Part shown: piece by piece, positions 33,428-42,040 of the stretch
Layout of the letters: every line of letters starts with the position of its first letter
How positions within the stretch are numbered: the first letter of the stretch is position 1
NCBI RefSeq assembly: GCF_025376885.1
Contig: NZ_JAHUBR010000001.1
Span: 868,001 to 932,000, forward strand
Reading direction: 5' to 3'
Origin: Pseudoruegeria sp. SHC-113
GTDB lineage: Bacteria > Pseudomonadota > Alphaproteobacteria > Rhodobacterales > Rhodobacteraceae
DNA: 64,000 nt
The notes under the pieces: model-generated
What the model saw: only the letters and a program-made list of their open reading frames with translations
The model's database searches: none
Told to the model about the DNA's origin: nothing
Translations under genes and position numbers: made by a program

Positions 33428-33975
33428 TGGCTGGTATTTCGCATTACGTTCTGGAGCGCCCGCGCTTTGAGAAGCCGGTGAAACTGCTGGTCGTCGTTTC
33501 GCCCTACTACAAGGAAATCGCCGATGATCTGGTGGCCGGTGCCAAGGCCGAGATCGAGGCCGTGGGCGGCAGCTGGGAGCTGATCGAAGTCCCCGGCGCG
33601 CTGGAGATCCCCACCGCCATCGGCATCGCCGACAGGCAGGCGAATTTCGACGGTTACGTGGCGCTGGGCTGCGTGATCCGCGGCGAAACCACCCATTACG
33701 AAACCGTCTGCAACGACAGCTCCCGCGCGATCCAGCTTCTGGGCCTGCAGGGCCTGTGCATCGGCAACGGTATCCTGACCGTCGAGAACGAAGCGCAGGC
33801 CATCGTGCGCGCGGCCACCGATCAGCAAAACAAAGGCGGCGGCGCGGCGGCTGCGGCCTTGCATCTGATCGCGCTTTCGCGCAAATGGGGCGCCCAGACC
33901 AAAGGCATCGGATTCCGCCCGCAAAGCGAGGAGATCCGCATCGCCGAGCAAAGCAGCGGATCCAAACCAGCATGA
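33427..33975 (+). CDS. ribH: 6,7-dimethyl-8-ribityllumazine synthase
   Basis: 182-aa lumazine synthase that joins the pyrimidine and DHBP. Family segments are VSPYYKEIADDL, EVPGALEIP, ALGCVIRGETTHYETVCNDSSRA and PIGNGILTVENEAQA-like GNGILTVENEAQA. It sits between ribBX and nusB; the nusB start overlaps its stop by 4 bp. Confidence 0.96.
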   Translation: MAGISHYVLERPRFEKPVKLLVVVSPYYKEIADDLVAGAKAEIEAVGGSWELIEVPGALEIPTAIGIADRQANFDGYVALGCVIRGETTHYETVCNDSSRAIQLLGLQGLCIGNGILTVENEAQAIVRAATDQQNKGGGAAAAALHLIALSRKWGAQTKGIGFRPQSEEIRIAEQSSGSKPA

Positions 33976-34439
33976 GCGCCAAATCCGATCAGAAACGCCA
34001 GATGAAATCCGCCGCCCGGCTCTATGCCGTGCAGGCGCTGTTTCAGATGGAAAGCGCCGGGCAGACCGCCGAGAAGGTGATGCGCGAGTTCGAAGATCAC
34101 CGCTTTGGTGCCGTCTATGAAGAGGGTGAAATGGCGGAAGGCGATCTCAGCCATTTCCGCTTCCTGATGGACAATGCCGTCAACTACCAGGCCAAGATCG
34201 ACCAGATGACGGACCGCGCCCTCGTGGCGAAATGGCCGATCGACCGGATCGACCCCACCCTGCGCGCGCTCTTCCGCGCCGCCGGGGCCGAGCTCACCAA
34301 GGGCGACACCCCGCCACGCGTCGCGATCACCGAATTTGTCGACGTGGCCAAAGCTTTCTACCCGGAAGGCCGCGAGCCGAAGTTCGTCAACGCCGTGCTC
34401 GATCACATGGCCCGCGAAGCCAAGCCCGAAGCTTTCTGA
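33972..34439 (+). CDS. nusB: Transcription antitermination factor NusB
   Basis: 155-aa all-helical antitermination factor that acts with NusE at boxA of rRNA operons. Landmarks are ARLYAVQALFQMESAG and, near the C terminus, AITEFVDVAKAFY and KFVNAVLDHMAR. Linkage to ribH is widespread. ATG 33972 overlaps ribH by 4 bp. It ends the rib operon and is followed by a dispersed repeat. Confidence 0.95.
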   Translation: MSAKSDQKRQMKSAARLYAVQALFQMESAGQTAEKVMREFEDHRFGAVYEEGEMAEGDLSHFRFLMDNAVNYQAKIDQMTDRALVAKWPIDRIDPTLRALFRAAGAELTKGDTPPRVAITEFVDVAKAFYPEGREPKFVNAVLDHMAREAKPEAF

Positions 34440-34454
34440 AGGGGCGCCCCTCCC

Positions 34455-34493
34455 GGGCCCCCACTTTGTTCCCCAAATATCCCCGCCGGAGGC
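34455..34493. repeat. Dispersed intergenic repeat, partial copy 3
   Basis: GGGCCCCCACTTTGTTCCCC followed by AAATATCCCCGCCGGAGGC matches the left part of the inverted copy at 14440-14520. The terminal palindrome is absent. Confidence 0.6.
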
Positions 34494-34586
34494 ATGAAAC
34501 CGGCGCCGCCTGCGGCGCCTTGCGCCCTTGGCAGACAAGCGCGATGGCCTATCCTCTATCAGCGTTACCCGTTGCCGGAGGTTCCC

Positions 34587-34898
34587 ATGCCCGCCCTTGT
34601 GCGCCTGTATATCACCCATTCCCTGATCGGTTTCGGCATCGCCGCGCTCTTCGTGGCGATCCTGCTCTGGTTCAACGTGGCCAACCTCTGGCATCTCGTC
34701 ACCCATTCCGACATCGGCTGGATGGCGGTGGCGCTCATGGTGCTCTTTAACGGGATCGTCTTTTCCGGCGTGCAATTCGGCATCGCCATCATGCGCATGG
34801 CCGATGAGGACGATGACACCGGCGGCAAGCGCGATGCGCTGCCGCTCATGGCGCCAAATCCCGTGCCGGTGCCGGTGGAGACGCGTCAGAAGCGGTAA
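34587..34898 (+). CDS. Small membrane protein of unknown function
   Basis: 103-aa protein with two predicted membrane helices (LIGFGIAALFVAILLWFNV and WMAVALMVLFNGIVFSGVQF) and a charged C-terminal tail with DEDDDTGGKR. ATG 34587 is preceded by GGAGG. It follows the rib-nusB operon and has no recognisable domain. Likely a real rhodobacterial inner-membrane protein; the function is unknown. Confidence 0.75.
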   Translation: MPALVRLYITHSLIGFGIAALFVAILLWFNVANLWHLVTHSDIGWMAVALMVLFNGIVFSGVQFGIAIMRMADEDDDTGGKRDALPLMAPNPVPVPVETRQKR

Positions 34899-35113
34899 AG
34901 TGGCGGGCCCGCAAACGCAGCCGTAGAGGTTGACGAATTCCCGAGGACCTGTGTGAACAGGTGGGCGCCAGATAACGCGGCCAGGACCGTGCCAGAGCCA
35001 GCTCCCTCGGATTTGCTTAAGGCCACCGGAATTGAACCTATGTTTACGAGAAGGGCAGCACCCGCCGCTGATCTACATAGGGTGCGCGCGCTGCTTTGCC
35101 AAGCGCCTGCAGA

Positions 35114-35965
35114 TCACGGAAGCAGGCGCAGATCGGCAAAAGCGTTTCGCAGCGTCTGAAACACATCCAGATTGAACCGCACAAGGGTGCGATCCTCGCG
35201 CGCCCACACGGACGACAGCAGGCATTTCACCATGGCCCAGCCCGCGAGCCGTTCGGCCTCCAGCCCGGTGGTGCGGGCAAAAAGCTCCAGTCGGCCAGCC
35301 TGACACGCCGGCATCAGCCGGCCTTCAAACCCCTTCGGGTTGCGAAAGGCATTGGCAAGTTCAAAGGCCGGATCGCCCCAAAGCCCCTTCGGATCGATCG
35401 CCACGCAGCCCGCATCCGTTCGGATGACGTTGTCATGGTGCAGATCGCCGTGCAGCAGGTGGGGCGTGGGGGCGGTGTCCAACAGATGGCGGGCCAGGGC
35501 TTTCGCCGTCTTTAGGGCGGCAACATCTTCCGGCTGCCACCACGCTTGCGGCTCATAGGCCCACAGGGCCTTGCACCAACTGGCGTGATCGGGGAAATCG
35601 GCTTGCTCCGGTGTGCGGCGGGAAAGCAGGCGCTGGGCCAGTTCGGCGAGTTCGAGATCCGCGAGGCGATCGGCCCCTTGCCGACAGATGTCACCAAGGG
35701 CGGGGCCTTCCAGCCATTCCAGCAGAACGATCCCCGGCTCATGCGCAAGGCAGCGCACAACGCCGGGCCCTTTCATGGCCTCAAGCCAATGCGGCGCACG
35801 CCCCTCGTTGCGCGAATTCCTCGCCTTGAACAGTTTAAGCGCGGCAGGCCCCCAGCGGCTTTGGACCCGGTAGACATCCGCAATATCCGTCCGGGCCACA
35901 TGCTTTGGAGATTGGATGCCCCAATCGCGGGGCAGCTCCGGGAGGGAGGGGATCAGGGCTGTCAT
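35114..35965 (-). CDS. Aminoglycoside phosphotransferase-family protein, streptomycin 6-kinase-like
   Basis: 283-aa small-molecule kinase of the APH/streptomycin 6-kinase family. The catalytic loop HGDLHHDNVI and the following DPKGLWGDPAFELANAFRNP are typical of streptomycin/hydroxyurea kinases, and ALKLF is the probable ATP-anchoring lysine strand. ATG 35965 (MTALIPSLPELP) is chosen over a longer frame with no plausible start. Chromosomal members of this family often have unknown housekeeping substrates, so resistance cannot be assumed. It is monocistronic. Confidence 0.82.
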   Translation of the reverse strand: MTALIPSLPELPRDWGIQSPKHVARTDIADVYRVQSRWGPAALKLFKARNSRNEGRAPHWLEAMKGPGVVRCLAHEPGIVLLEWLEGPALGDICRQGADRLADLELAELAQRLLSRRTPEQADFPDHASWCKALWAYEPQAWWQPEDVAALKTAKALARHLLDTAPTPHLLHGDLHHDNVIRTDAGCVAIDPKGLWGDPAFELANAFRNPKGFEGRLMPACQAGRLELFARTTGLEAERLAGWAMVKCLLSSVWAREDRTLVRFNLDVFQTLRNAFADLRLLP

Positions 35966-36084
35966 GGCACATTGATCCGAGCACGCGGGGGCAGGCGCTG
36001 TCAATTTGGTTCCGGGGCAGGCAGCGCGCAGGCGGCAGAAGCGAAGCCCTTGCCTTTTGTTCACCTATTGTTCATGGTTTGCCC

Positions 36085-36558
36085 ATGAGTGATCTGTCCG
36101 ATCTTTCCGGTGCGCCCGAGTTGCAGCCGGGCCAACTGCTGGCCCGCGGTGTCTGTCGCCACCTGCGCCACCATGATTTCGTGGCGATCGAGGAATTCGT
36201 GCCTGATCGCGGCCTGCGGGTGGATGTGATGGCGCTGGGCCCGAAAGGCGAGATCTGGGTGGTGGAATGCAAATCCAGCCGCGCCGACTACCAGAGCGAT
36301 TCCAAGTGGCAGGGCTATCTGGACTGGTGCGACCGCTATTTCTGGGCGGTGGATGCCGATTTCCCTACGGATCTGCTGCCACAGGAAACCGGGCTGATCA
36401 TCGCCGATGCCTATGACGCGGAGATCCTGCGGCTGGGGCCCGAAAGCAAACTGGCCGCGCCCCGGCGCAAGGTGCTGACGCATAAATTCGCCCGCCACGC
36501 CGCGCGGCGGCTGCAGGCGTTCCGCGATCCGGGCGTCAGCGCCCTTTTCGGGCCTTGA
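36085..36558 (+). CDS. mmcB: MmcB family DNA repair protein
   Basis: 157-aa protein of the alphaproteobacterial MmcB family, which has a PD-(D/E)XK-like fold and is linked to DNA damage tolerance in Caulobacter. The core is RVDVMALGPKGEIWVVECKSS followed by ADYQSDSKWQGYLDWCD. ATG 36085 (MSDLSDLSG) lies at the likely family start. Its 3' end overlaps the convergent 63-aa gene by 23 bp. Confidence 0.88.
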   Translation: MSDLSDLSGAPELQPGQLLARGVCRHLRHHDFVAIEEFVPDRGLRVDVMALGPKGEIWVVECKSSRADYQSDSKWQGYLDWCDRYFWAVDADFPTDLLPQETGLIIADAYDAEILRLGPESKLAAPRRKVLTHKFARHAARRLQAFRDPGVSALFGP

Positions 36559-36727
36559 CGGCTTCCGCGGCGGCGCGGATTTCCTCGGCGATCTCGATGG
36601 CTTCCTCAGGCTCGAAATCCATCGGGATTTCCACGCCGTCGGCCTCGATGTAAATGCGCACCATGCCCAGCGAGGTGGGGCCGATCTGCATGTTGGCAGA
36701 AATGTCGCTTTCGCTGTTGATCCCCAT
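36536..36727 (-). CDS. Small DUF6324-like protein
   Basis: 63-aa conserved-looking protein beginning MGINSESDISANMQIGPTSL and containing MVRIYIEADGVEIPMDFEPE, with an acidic then basic alpha-helical C terminus. AAGGAG precedes ATG 36727. It resembles the small DUF6324-type proteins of Rhodobacterales; family assignment is from memory and not certain. It converges with mmcB with a 23-bp overlap. Confidence 0.7.
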   Translation of the reverse strand: MGINSESDISANMQIGPTSLGMVRIYIEADGVEIPMDFEPEEAIEIAEEIRAAAEAVKARKGR

Positions 36728-36880
36728 CGGGCGATCTCCTTTGTCTGGTCTGCCCGGAGGTACTGCTTTCGCTGCCGCCACGCAAGGGTGCCGAGCTTTG
36801 CCGCTTTCTTGAACTGACAGCGAAAAACCCGTAGACTCGCTCTTGCATTCGCCGGACAGCGGCGATACATGAGCCCCCGT

Positions 36881-36957
36881 GCCGCCTTAGCTCAGTTGGT
36901 TAGAGCGCTTGATTGTGGATCAAGAGGTCCCCCGTTCGAGCCGGGGAGGTGGTACCA
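36881..36957 (+). tRNA. tRNA-His (anticodon GTG), no encoded G-1
   Basis: 77-nt cloverleaf including CCA. The D arm TTAGCTCAGTTGGTTAGAGC, anticodon arm CTTGA-TTGTGGA-TCAAG with anticodon GTG, and T arm CCCCGTTCGAGCCGGGG are clear. The acceptor pairs GCCGCCT with AGGTGGT, with discriminator A and encoded CCA. The base before the first G is T, so the usual extra G at -1 is not encoded and position 73 is A, as known for alphaproteobacterial tRNA-His. Confidence 0.95.
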
Positions 36958-37267
36958 CCCTCACTTCTTTTTTGGCGTGCCCCTGCGGCTGAAGCAGTGT
37001 GAGTCGCGCCCGATTCTCCCGATCCTTTCCACGCCGGTGTTTCAACACCCCCACTGCGCGCACAGTCTGCTTGGAAATCCAGCCCGCCGCCGATTTCAGA
37101 AGCACTGTCTTTTGCGAAATCCGCCGCCTATCCCACGGTCGAAAATCCGATATTTCACGCCATCTTGGCCTGTTCCGATGGGCTATAGGCCGATTTGGGC
37201 CTAGCGCCGCCGGGGCTGCGACGCGGCCTTGGCGCGGCCTGAAATTTGCCGCGCGTCATCGAATGAG

Positions 37268-37296
37268 TTGCAAAGTCTTTAGGCAGTTGTTTTAGT
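37268..37296 (+). promoter_or_regulatory. Candidate sigma-70 promoter of the PotABCD-type operon
   Basis: TTGCAA (37268-37273), a 17-bp spacer, then TTTAGT (37291-37296). A perfect palindrome starts about 16 bp downstream of the -10 box. Confidence 0.4.
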
Positions 37297-37312
37297 CAGA
37301 GCTGAAAAGAGA

Positions 37313-37326
37313 GCGCTTGCAAGCGC
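37313..37326. promoter_or_regulatory. Perfect 14-bp palindrome, candidate operator
   Basis: GCGCTTGCAAGCGC is exactly self-complementary and lies 22 bp upstream of the first importer gene, just after the predicted promoter. It resembles a dimeric repressor site such as those of LacI-family proteins; the regulator is unknown. Confidence 0.5.
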
Positions 37327-37348
37327 CACGCAAGACAGGGAGCCCACA

Positions 37349-38443
37349 GTGGCCACATCCGAAGCGGATAGCGCGTTCGTCGTCTTCGACCGCGTGCAGA
37401 AAAGCTATGACGGGGAAACACTCGTCGTCAAAGATCTCAATCTTTCCATCGGCAAGGGGGAATTCCTGACGATGCTCGGGCCGTCGGGCTCCGGCAAGAC
37501 GACCTGCCTGATGATGCTCGCCGGGTTTGAAACCGCCACCCATGGCGAGATCCTGCTCGATGGCAAGCCGATCAACAACATCCCGCCGCACAAGCGCGGC
37601 ATCGGCATGGTGTTCCAGAACTACGCCCTCTTCCCGCATATGACGGTGAACGAGAACCTCGCCTTCCCGCTGGAAGTGCGCGGCATGGGCAAGGACGAAC
37701 GCGAGGCCAAGGTCAAGCGCGCGCTCGAAATGGTGCAGATGGGCGCCTTCGGCAACCGCCGCCCGGCGCAGCTTTCGGGCGGCCAGCAGCAGCGGATCGC
37801 TCTGGCCCGTGCGCTGGTGTTCGACCCGGCGCTGGTGCTGATGGACGAACCCCTTGGCGCGCTCGACAAGCAGCTGCGCGAACATATGCAATACGAGATC
37901 AAGCACCTGCACGAAAACCTCGGGATCACCGTGGTTTACGTGACGCACGATCAGTCCGAAGCGCTCACCATGTCCGATCGCGTGGCGGTGTTTGACGATG
38001 GCATCATCCAGCAACTCGCCCCGCCCGAAGAGCTCTATGAGCAGCCGAAAAACAGCTTTGTGGCCCAGTTCATCGGCGAGAACAACAAGCTTTCCGGCAA
38101 GGTCACCGCGATTGAAGGCGATATCGCCACGGTGCAGCTTGCCGATGGCGAAAGCTGCACCGCGCTTGCGGTGAATTGCGGTGGTGTGGGCAGCGATACC
38201 CTGATCTCCGTGCGCCCGGAACGCGTGAGCGTGGATGCGGGGCAGGGGCCCAACAGTACCGAGGCCACCGTGCAAGAGCTGATCTACCTCGGCGATCACA
38301 TCCGCTGCCGGCTCACCGTGCATGGCAACAGCGAATTCGTGGTGAAAGTGCCCAACTCCGCCGGGCACAGCCACCTGAACGTGGGCGAAACCACGCGGGT
38401 CCAATGGCTCGCGGAGGATGCCCGCGCCCTCGACGCAGGCTGA
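37349..38443 (+). CDS. PotA-like spermidine/putrescine-type ABC transporter ATP-binding protein
   Basis: 364-aa ATPase of a PotABCD-type importer. Walker A is GPSGSGKTT, Q-loop FQNYALFPHMTV, signature LSGGQQQR, Walker B VLMDEPLGALD and H-loop VTHDQ. The C-terminal TOBE domain (about residues 285-355) includes VQELIYLGDHIRCRL. GTG 37349 is the start. It is the first gene of a four-gene operon. A polyamine substrate is inferred from family only; opines or other cations are also possible. Confidence 0.92.
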   Translation: MATSEADSAFVVFDRVQKSYDGETLVVKDLNLSIGKGEFLTMLGPSGSGKTTCLMMLAGFETATHGEILLDGKPINNIPPHKRGIGMVFQNYALFPHMTVNENLAFPLEVRGMGKDEREAKVKRALEMVQMGAFGNRRPAQLSGGQQQRIALARALVFDPALVLMDEPLGALDKQLREHMQYEIKHLHENLGITVVYVTHDQSEALTMSDRVAVFDDGIIQQLAPPEELYEQPKNSFVAQFIGENNKLSGKVTAIEGDIATVQLADGESCTALAVNCGGVGSDTLISVRPERVSVDAGQGPNSTEATVQELIYLGDHIRCRLTVHGNSEFVVKVPNSAGHSHLNVGETTRVQWLAEDARALDAG

Positions 38444-38532
38444 CCCATTTCCAGCCTTCGGCCGCTGGCCGTGCCGAAAGGTGCGGCCCACGGCAAAACC
38501 ATAAGACCAAGTACCAACATGGGAGATACATG

Positions 38533-39603
38533 ATGAAAAAGACACTGGTCCTGACCACGGCCCTGACGAGCCTCGCCTATGGCGCAAGCGCGCAGGAAGT
38601 CACCGTGATGTCCTGGGGGGGCGCTTACACGAAGTCCCAGGTCGAAGCCTACCACAAGCCCTTCACCGCCGAGACGGGCATCAGCATCAACTCCGTTGAC
38701 GCCGACAACCCCGCCACGCCGATCAAGGCGCAGGTGGAAGCCGGCAACGTGACGGTCGACGTCGCCGACGTGGAATTCTCCGACGCCGTGCGCCTCTGCG
38801 ACGAAGGCCTGCTGGAAGAGATCGATCTCTCCATGCTGCCCGCCGCCCCGGATGGCACTCCGGCCGCGGATGACTTCATCGAAGGCGCGCTGCAGGATTG
38901 CGCCGTGGCCAACATCGTGTGGTCCACGGTCTACGCCTACAACACCGCCAACGTCGAAGGCACGCCGATGACGATGGCGGACTTCTTCGACACCGAGAAG
39001 TTCCCGGGCAAGCGCGGCCTGCGCAAATCCGCCAAGGCGACGCTGGAAATGGCCCTGATGGGCGATGGCGTGCCGGCCGGCGAGGTCTATGACCTGCTGG
39101 AAACCGACGAGGGTGTGGACCGCGCCTTCGCCAAGCTCGACGAGATCAAGGGCGACATCGTCTGGTGGGAAGCCGGCGCCCAGCCGCCGCAGCTTCTGGC
39201 TGATGGCGAGGTGGTGATGTCCACCGCTTACAACGGCCGGATCTTCAACGCCGCCGTGGGTGAAGGCCAGCCCTTCGAGATCGTCTGGGACGGCCAGATC
39301 CTCGACTTCGACCTCTTCGTGGTGCCGAAAGGCGCGCCCAACAAGGACGAAGCCATGAAGTTCATCGCCTTCTCCACCGACACCCAGCGCCTCGCCGATC
39401 AGGCCTCCTGGATCTCCTATGGTCCGGCCCGGAAATCCTCCGGTGCGCTCGTCGGCCTCTACTCCGACGGCAAAACCGAGATGGCACCGCATATGCCGAC
39501 GGCCGCCGACAACCTCGGCAATGCGCTCGTGAACAACTTCGAGTTCTGGGTCGATCGTGACGCCGAACTGAACGAGCGTTTCAACGCCTGGCTCGCCAAC
39601 TAA
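38533..39603 (+). CDS. Periplasmic substrate-binding protein of the PotABCD-type transporter
   Basis: 356-aa extracellular solute-binding protein. The signal peptide ends after GASAQ (residues about 1-20). The mature N terminus EVTVMSWGGAYTKSQVEAY is typical of the PotD/PotF-like group 1 family, and DGQILDFDLFVVPKGAPN lies in the C-terminal lobe. ATG 38533 is preferred to the adjacent ATG 38530 because GGGAG then sits at a better distance. The gene is followed by a 10-bp-stem hairpin. Confidence 0.92.
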   Translation: MKKTLVLTTALTSLAYGASAQEVTVMSWGGAYTKSQVEAYHKPFTAETGISINSVDADNPATPIKAQVEAGNVTVDVADVEFSDAVRLCDEGLLEEIDLSMLPAAPDGTPAADDFIEGALQDCAVANIVWSTVYAYNTANVEGTPMTMADFFDTEKFPGKRGLRKSAKATLEMALMGDGVPAGEVYDLLETDEGVDRAFAKLDEIKGDIVWWEAGAQPPQLLADGEVVMSTAYNGRIFNAAVGEGQPFEIVWDGQILDFDLFVVPKGAPNKDEAMKFIAFSTDTQRLADQASWISYGPARKSSGALVGLYSDGKTEMAPHMPTAADNLGNALVNNFEFWVDRDAELNERFNAWLAN

Positions 39604-39611
39604 GCCTTTTT

Positions 39612-39640
39612 CGGGCGGCCCTCCCACGGGGGGCCGCCCG
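39612..39640 (+). terminator. Hairpin after the binding-protein gene (attenuator-like)
   Basis: CGGGCGGCCC and GGGCCGCCCG are perfect 10-bp arms. There is only a weak T-rich tail. Such intra-operon hairpins typically raise binding-protein mRNA over permease mRNA. Confidence 0.6.
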
Positions 39641-39663
39641 CTTCTTTCCGCAGGATACGCCCC

Positions 39664-40947
39664 ATGGCCGACACCACCGCCCCCCTCACCACGGCTGACG
39701 GCAAACCGTTGAAAGCCGCGCTCGCCTCGGCACAAGCCAAGGCCCGCCGCCGCGCGTTTTTCCTCGTTCTGCCGCTTCTGGCCTTCGTCCTGCTCACTTT
39801 CGTGGCCCCGATCACCCAGATGCTGCACCGCTCGGTGCACAACCCCGGTTTCACCACCCACAAAGATATCGGCTCCGGGGTAGAGACCCCGATCATGGTG
39901 AACCTGCGCGCATGGTTTGATGAAAACCCGGCCGGCACCGAACCCGATGAGGCCGCCTACGAGGCGCTGGCGCAGGATCTCGTTCTGCTGCGCGAGCTGA
40001 AAGCGCCGGGCAACGTGGGCACGCGGATCAACTACGAACGCGCCGGTTCGCGTTCCATGTTCACCAAGGCCGCCCGCAGCGCCGCAAAGCTGGAGCCGCC
40101 CTACAAGGAGGCCATCCTTGATCTCGATGAGGATTGGGCCGATCCTGAGCTCTGGCAGGTGATGCGCGGGGCCTCCTCGGCCTATACGGTCAACTTCTAC
40201 CTCGCTGCGCTCGATCTGGCCCGCGATGCGGATGGCTCGGTCGTCTCGGTCGATGAAAACCGGCAGGTCTATGTGAAGCTCTTCACGCGCACGCTACTGC
40301 TGTCGCTGCTGATTACCTTCCTGTGCTTCCTGCTGGCCTACCCGATCGCGCACCTGCTGGCGACGCTGCCCTTGCGCCACTCCAACCTCCTGATGATCTT
40401 CGTGCTCCTGCCCTTCTGGACATCGCTTCTGGTGCGCACCACAAGCTGGATCGTGCTCTTGCAAAGCCAGGGCGTGGTGAACGACAGCCTCGTCGCCACC
40501 GGCCTGCTGGACGACGACAACCGCATCCAGATGATCTACAACCAGACCGGCACGATCATCGCCATGACGCATATCCTGCTGCCTTTCATGGTGCTGCCGC
40601 TCTACTCGGTGATGCGCCCGATCAACCCCTCCTACGTGCGCGCCGCGCGCAGCCTCGGCGCCACCAGCTGGACGGCCTTCCGCCGGATCTACTTCCCGCA
40701 AACCGTGCCCGGTATCGGCGCGGGCGCTCTCCTCGTCTTCATCCTCGCCGTGGGTTACTACATTACGCCCGCCCTGGTGGGGGGGGCCGATGGGCAGCTG
40801 ATCTCCAACCTCATCGCCTTCCACATGACGAAATCGCTGAACTGGTCGCTCGCTGCGGCGCTGGCGGCGATCCTGCTGGGCGGCATCCTCGTGCTCTACT
40901 GGCTCTACGACCGCCTCGTGGGCATCGACAACCTGAAACTCGGCTGA
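39664..40947 (+). CDS. PotB-like ABC transporter permease
   Basis: 427-aa inner-membrane permease. One N-terminal helix (AFFLVLPLLAFVLLTFVAP region) is followed by an unusually long periplasmic segment of about 160 residues. Five more helices then include the binding-protein-dependent transport motif RAARSLGATSWTAFRRIYFP (EAA loop). It is longer than E. coli PotB (about 285 aa) because of the inserted periplasmic part, which is usual for this subfamily. Confidence 0.9.
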   Translation: MADTTAPLTTADGKPLKAALASAQAKARRRAFFLVLPLLAFVLLTFVAPITQMLHRSVHNPGFTTHKDIGSGVETPIMVNLRAWFDENPAGTEPDEAAYEALAQDLVLLRELKAPGNVGTRINYERAGSRSMFTKAARSAAKLEPPYKEAILDLDEDWADPELWQVMRGASSAYTVNFYLAALDLARDADGSVVSVDENRQVYVKLFTRTLLLSLLITFLCFLLAYPIAHLLATLPLRHSNLLMIFVLLPFWTSLLVRTTSWIVLLQSQGVVNDSLVATGLLDDDNRIQMIYNQTGTIIAMTHILLPFMVLPLYSVMRPINPSYVRAARSLGATSWTAFRRIYFPQTVPGIGAGALLVFILAVGYYITPALVGGADGQLISNLIAFHMTKSLNWSLAAALAAILLGGILVLYWLYDRLVGIDNLKLG

Positions 40948-40967
40948 GGGGGAACACCGCCATGCAT

Positions 40968-41049
40968 CTTCCTCTCGCCGGAAATACCTCGGGGGTGCGG
41001 GGGCAGAGCCCCCGCTTCGAAACTGTGGTGCGGGGGCAGAGCCCCCGCC
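40968..41049. repeat. Dispersed intergenic palindromic repeat, copy 4
   Basis: GGAAATACCTCGGGGGTGC leads into GCGGGGGCAGAGCCCCCGC, which is repeated once with a 33-bp period. It lies inside an operon between the two permease genes, so it cannot be a full terminator in this position. Confidence 0.7.
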
Positions 41050-41074
41050 CTGATCTGAACAGAAAGCGCAGCTG

Positions 41075-41986
41075 ATGGCTCTTCCCAACCACGCTTCCAC
41101 CCTCGAACGTGTCTGGCACTACGCCTATCTCGTGATCTGCGGGCTGATCTTCCTGTTCCTGATCGCCCCGATCCTCGTGGTGATCCCGCTCTCCTTCAAC
41201 GCCGAGCCCTATTTCACCTTCACCGAGAAGATGCTGGCGCTCGATCCCACCGGCTATTCCACCCGCTGGTACGATCTGCTGCTGACCTTCGGCATGGAGA
41301 ACCCGGACGCCGCCCGCGATGGCAGCTGGTGGTCGGACGCCTGGGAGAATGCCGCCTGGATCAGCGCGGCGAAGAACTCGGTGATCATCGGCTTCTTCTC
41401 CACCATCCTCGCGACCTTCCTCGGCACGCTCGCCGCCCTTGGCCTGAGCCGCCCGGAGATGCCCTTCCGCCGCGCGATCATGGCGATCCTGATCTCGCCG
41501 ATGATCGTGCCGATCATCATCACCGCCACCGGGCTCTTCTTCTTCTACTCCATGACGGGGCTTGCGAACTCCTACTTGGGTGTGATCATGGCCCACGCCA
41601 CGCTGGGCATTCCTTTCGTCATCATCACCGTGACAGCCACGCTCGTGGGGTTTGACCACTCGCTCACCCGCGCCGCCGCGAGCCTTGGTGCGAACCCGAC
41701 GACCTCCTTCTTCAAGATCACCATGCCGCTGATCCTGCCCGGCGTGATCTCCGGTGCGCTTTTTGCCTTCGTGACGTCCTTTGACGAAGTCGTCGTGGTG
41801 CTCTTCGTGGCCGCTCATGATCAGCAGACAATCCCGCGCCAGATGTGGAACGGTATCCGCGAGCAGATCAGCCCGGCGATCCTCTCGGTGGCCACGATCC
41901 TCGTGCTGGTCTCCATCGCCCTGCTGACCACGGTCGAACTGCTGCGCCGCCGCTCGGAGAAGTTGCGCGGGGTTGCGCCGCAGTAA
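41075..41986 (+). CDS. PotC-like ABC transporter permease
   Basis: 303-aa second inner-membrane permease with six predicted helices. The EAA loop is RAAASLGANPTTSFFKITMPLILPG and the first helix LVICGLIFLFLIAPILVVIPL. ATG 41075 follows the repeat insertion. It ends the operon and converges with the AEC transporter gene. Confidence 0.9.
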   Translation: MALPNHASTLERVWHYAYLVICGLIFLFLIAPILVVIPLSFNAEPYFTFTEKMLALDPTGYSTRWYDLLLTFGMENPDAARDGSWWSDAWENAAWISAAKNSVIIGFFSTILATFLGTLAALGLSRPEMPFRRAIMAILISPMIVPIIITATGLFFFYSMTGLANSYLGVIMAHATLGIPFVIITVTATLVGFDHSLTRAAASLGANPTTSFFKITMPLILPGVISGALFAFVTSFDEVVVVLFVAAHDQQTIPRQMWNGIREQISPAILSVATILVLVSIALLTTVELLRRRSEKLRGVAPQ

Positions 41987-42040
41987 ATAGGGCGAAGGCG
42001 AGCAAGTCCAAGACTGATTGCACGTCGTTCCAAGGTATCG

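Larger units (their letters stand above)
36958..37348. other. 391-bp region between tRNA-His and the ABC importer operon
   Basis: No credible gene. A T-rich run follows the tRNA. The last 80 bp contain the candidate promoter and palindromic operator of the importer operon; the middle shows nothing recognisable. Confidence 0.6.

Noticed and set aside
36920-37105. 61-aa minus-strand frame ending in PRLERGTS
   Set aside because: Shadow of tRNA-His on the opposite strand.
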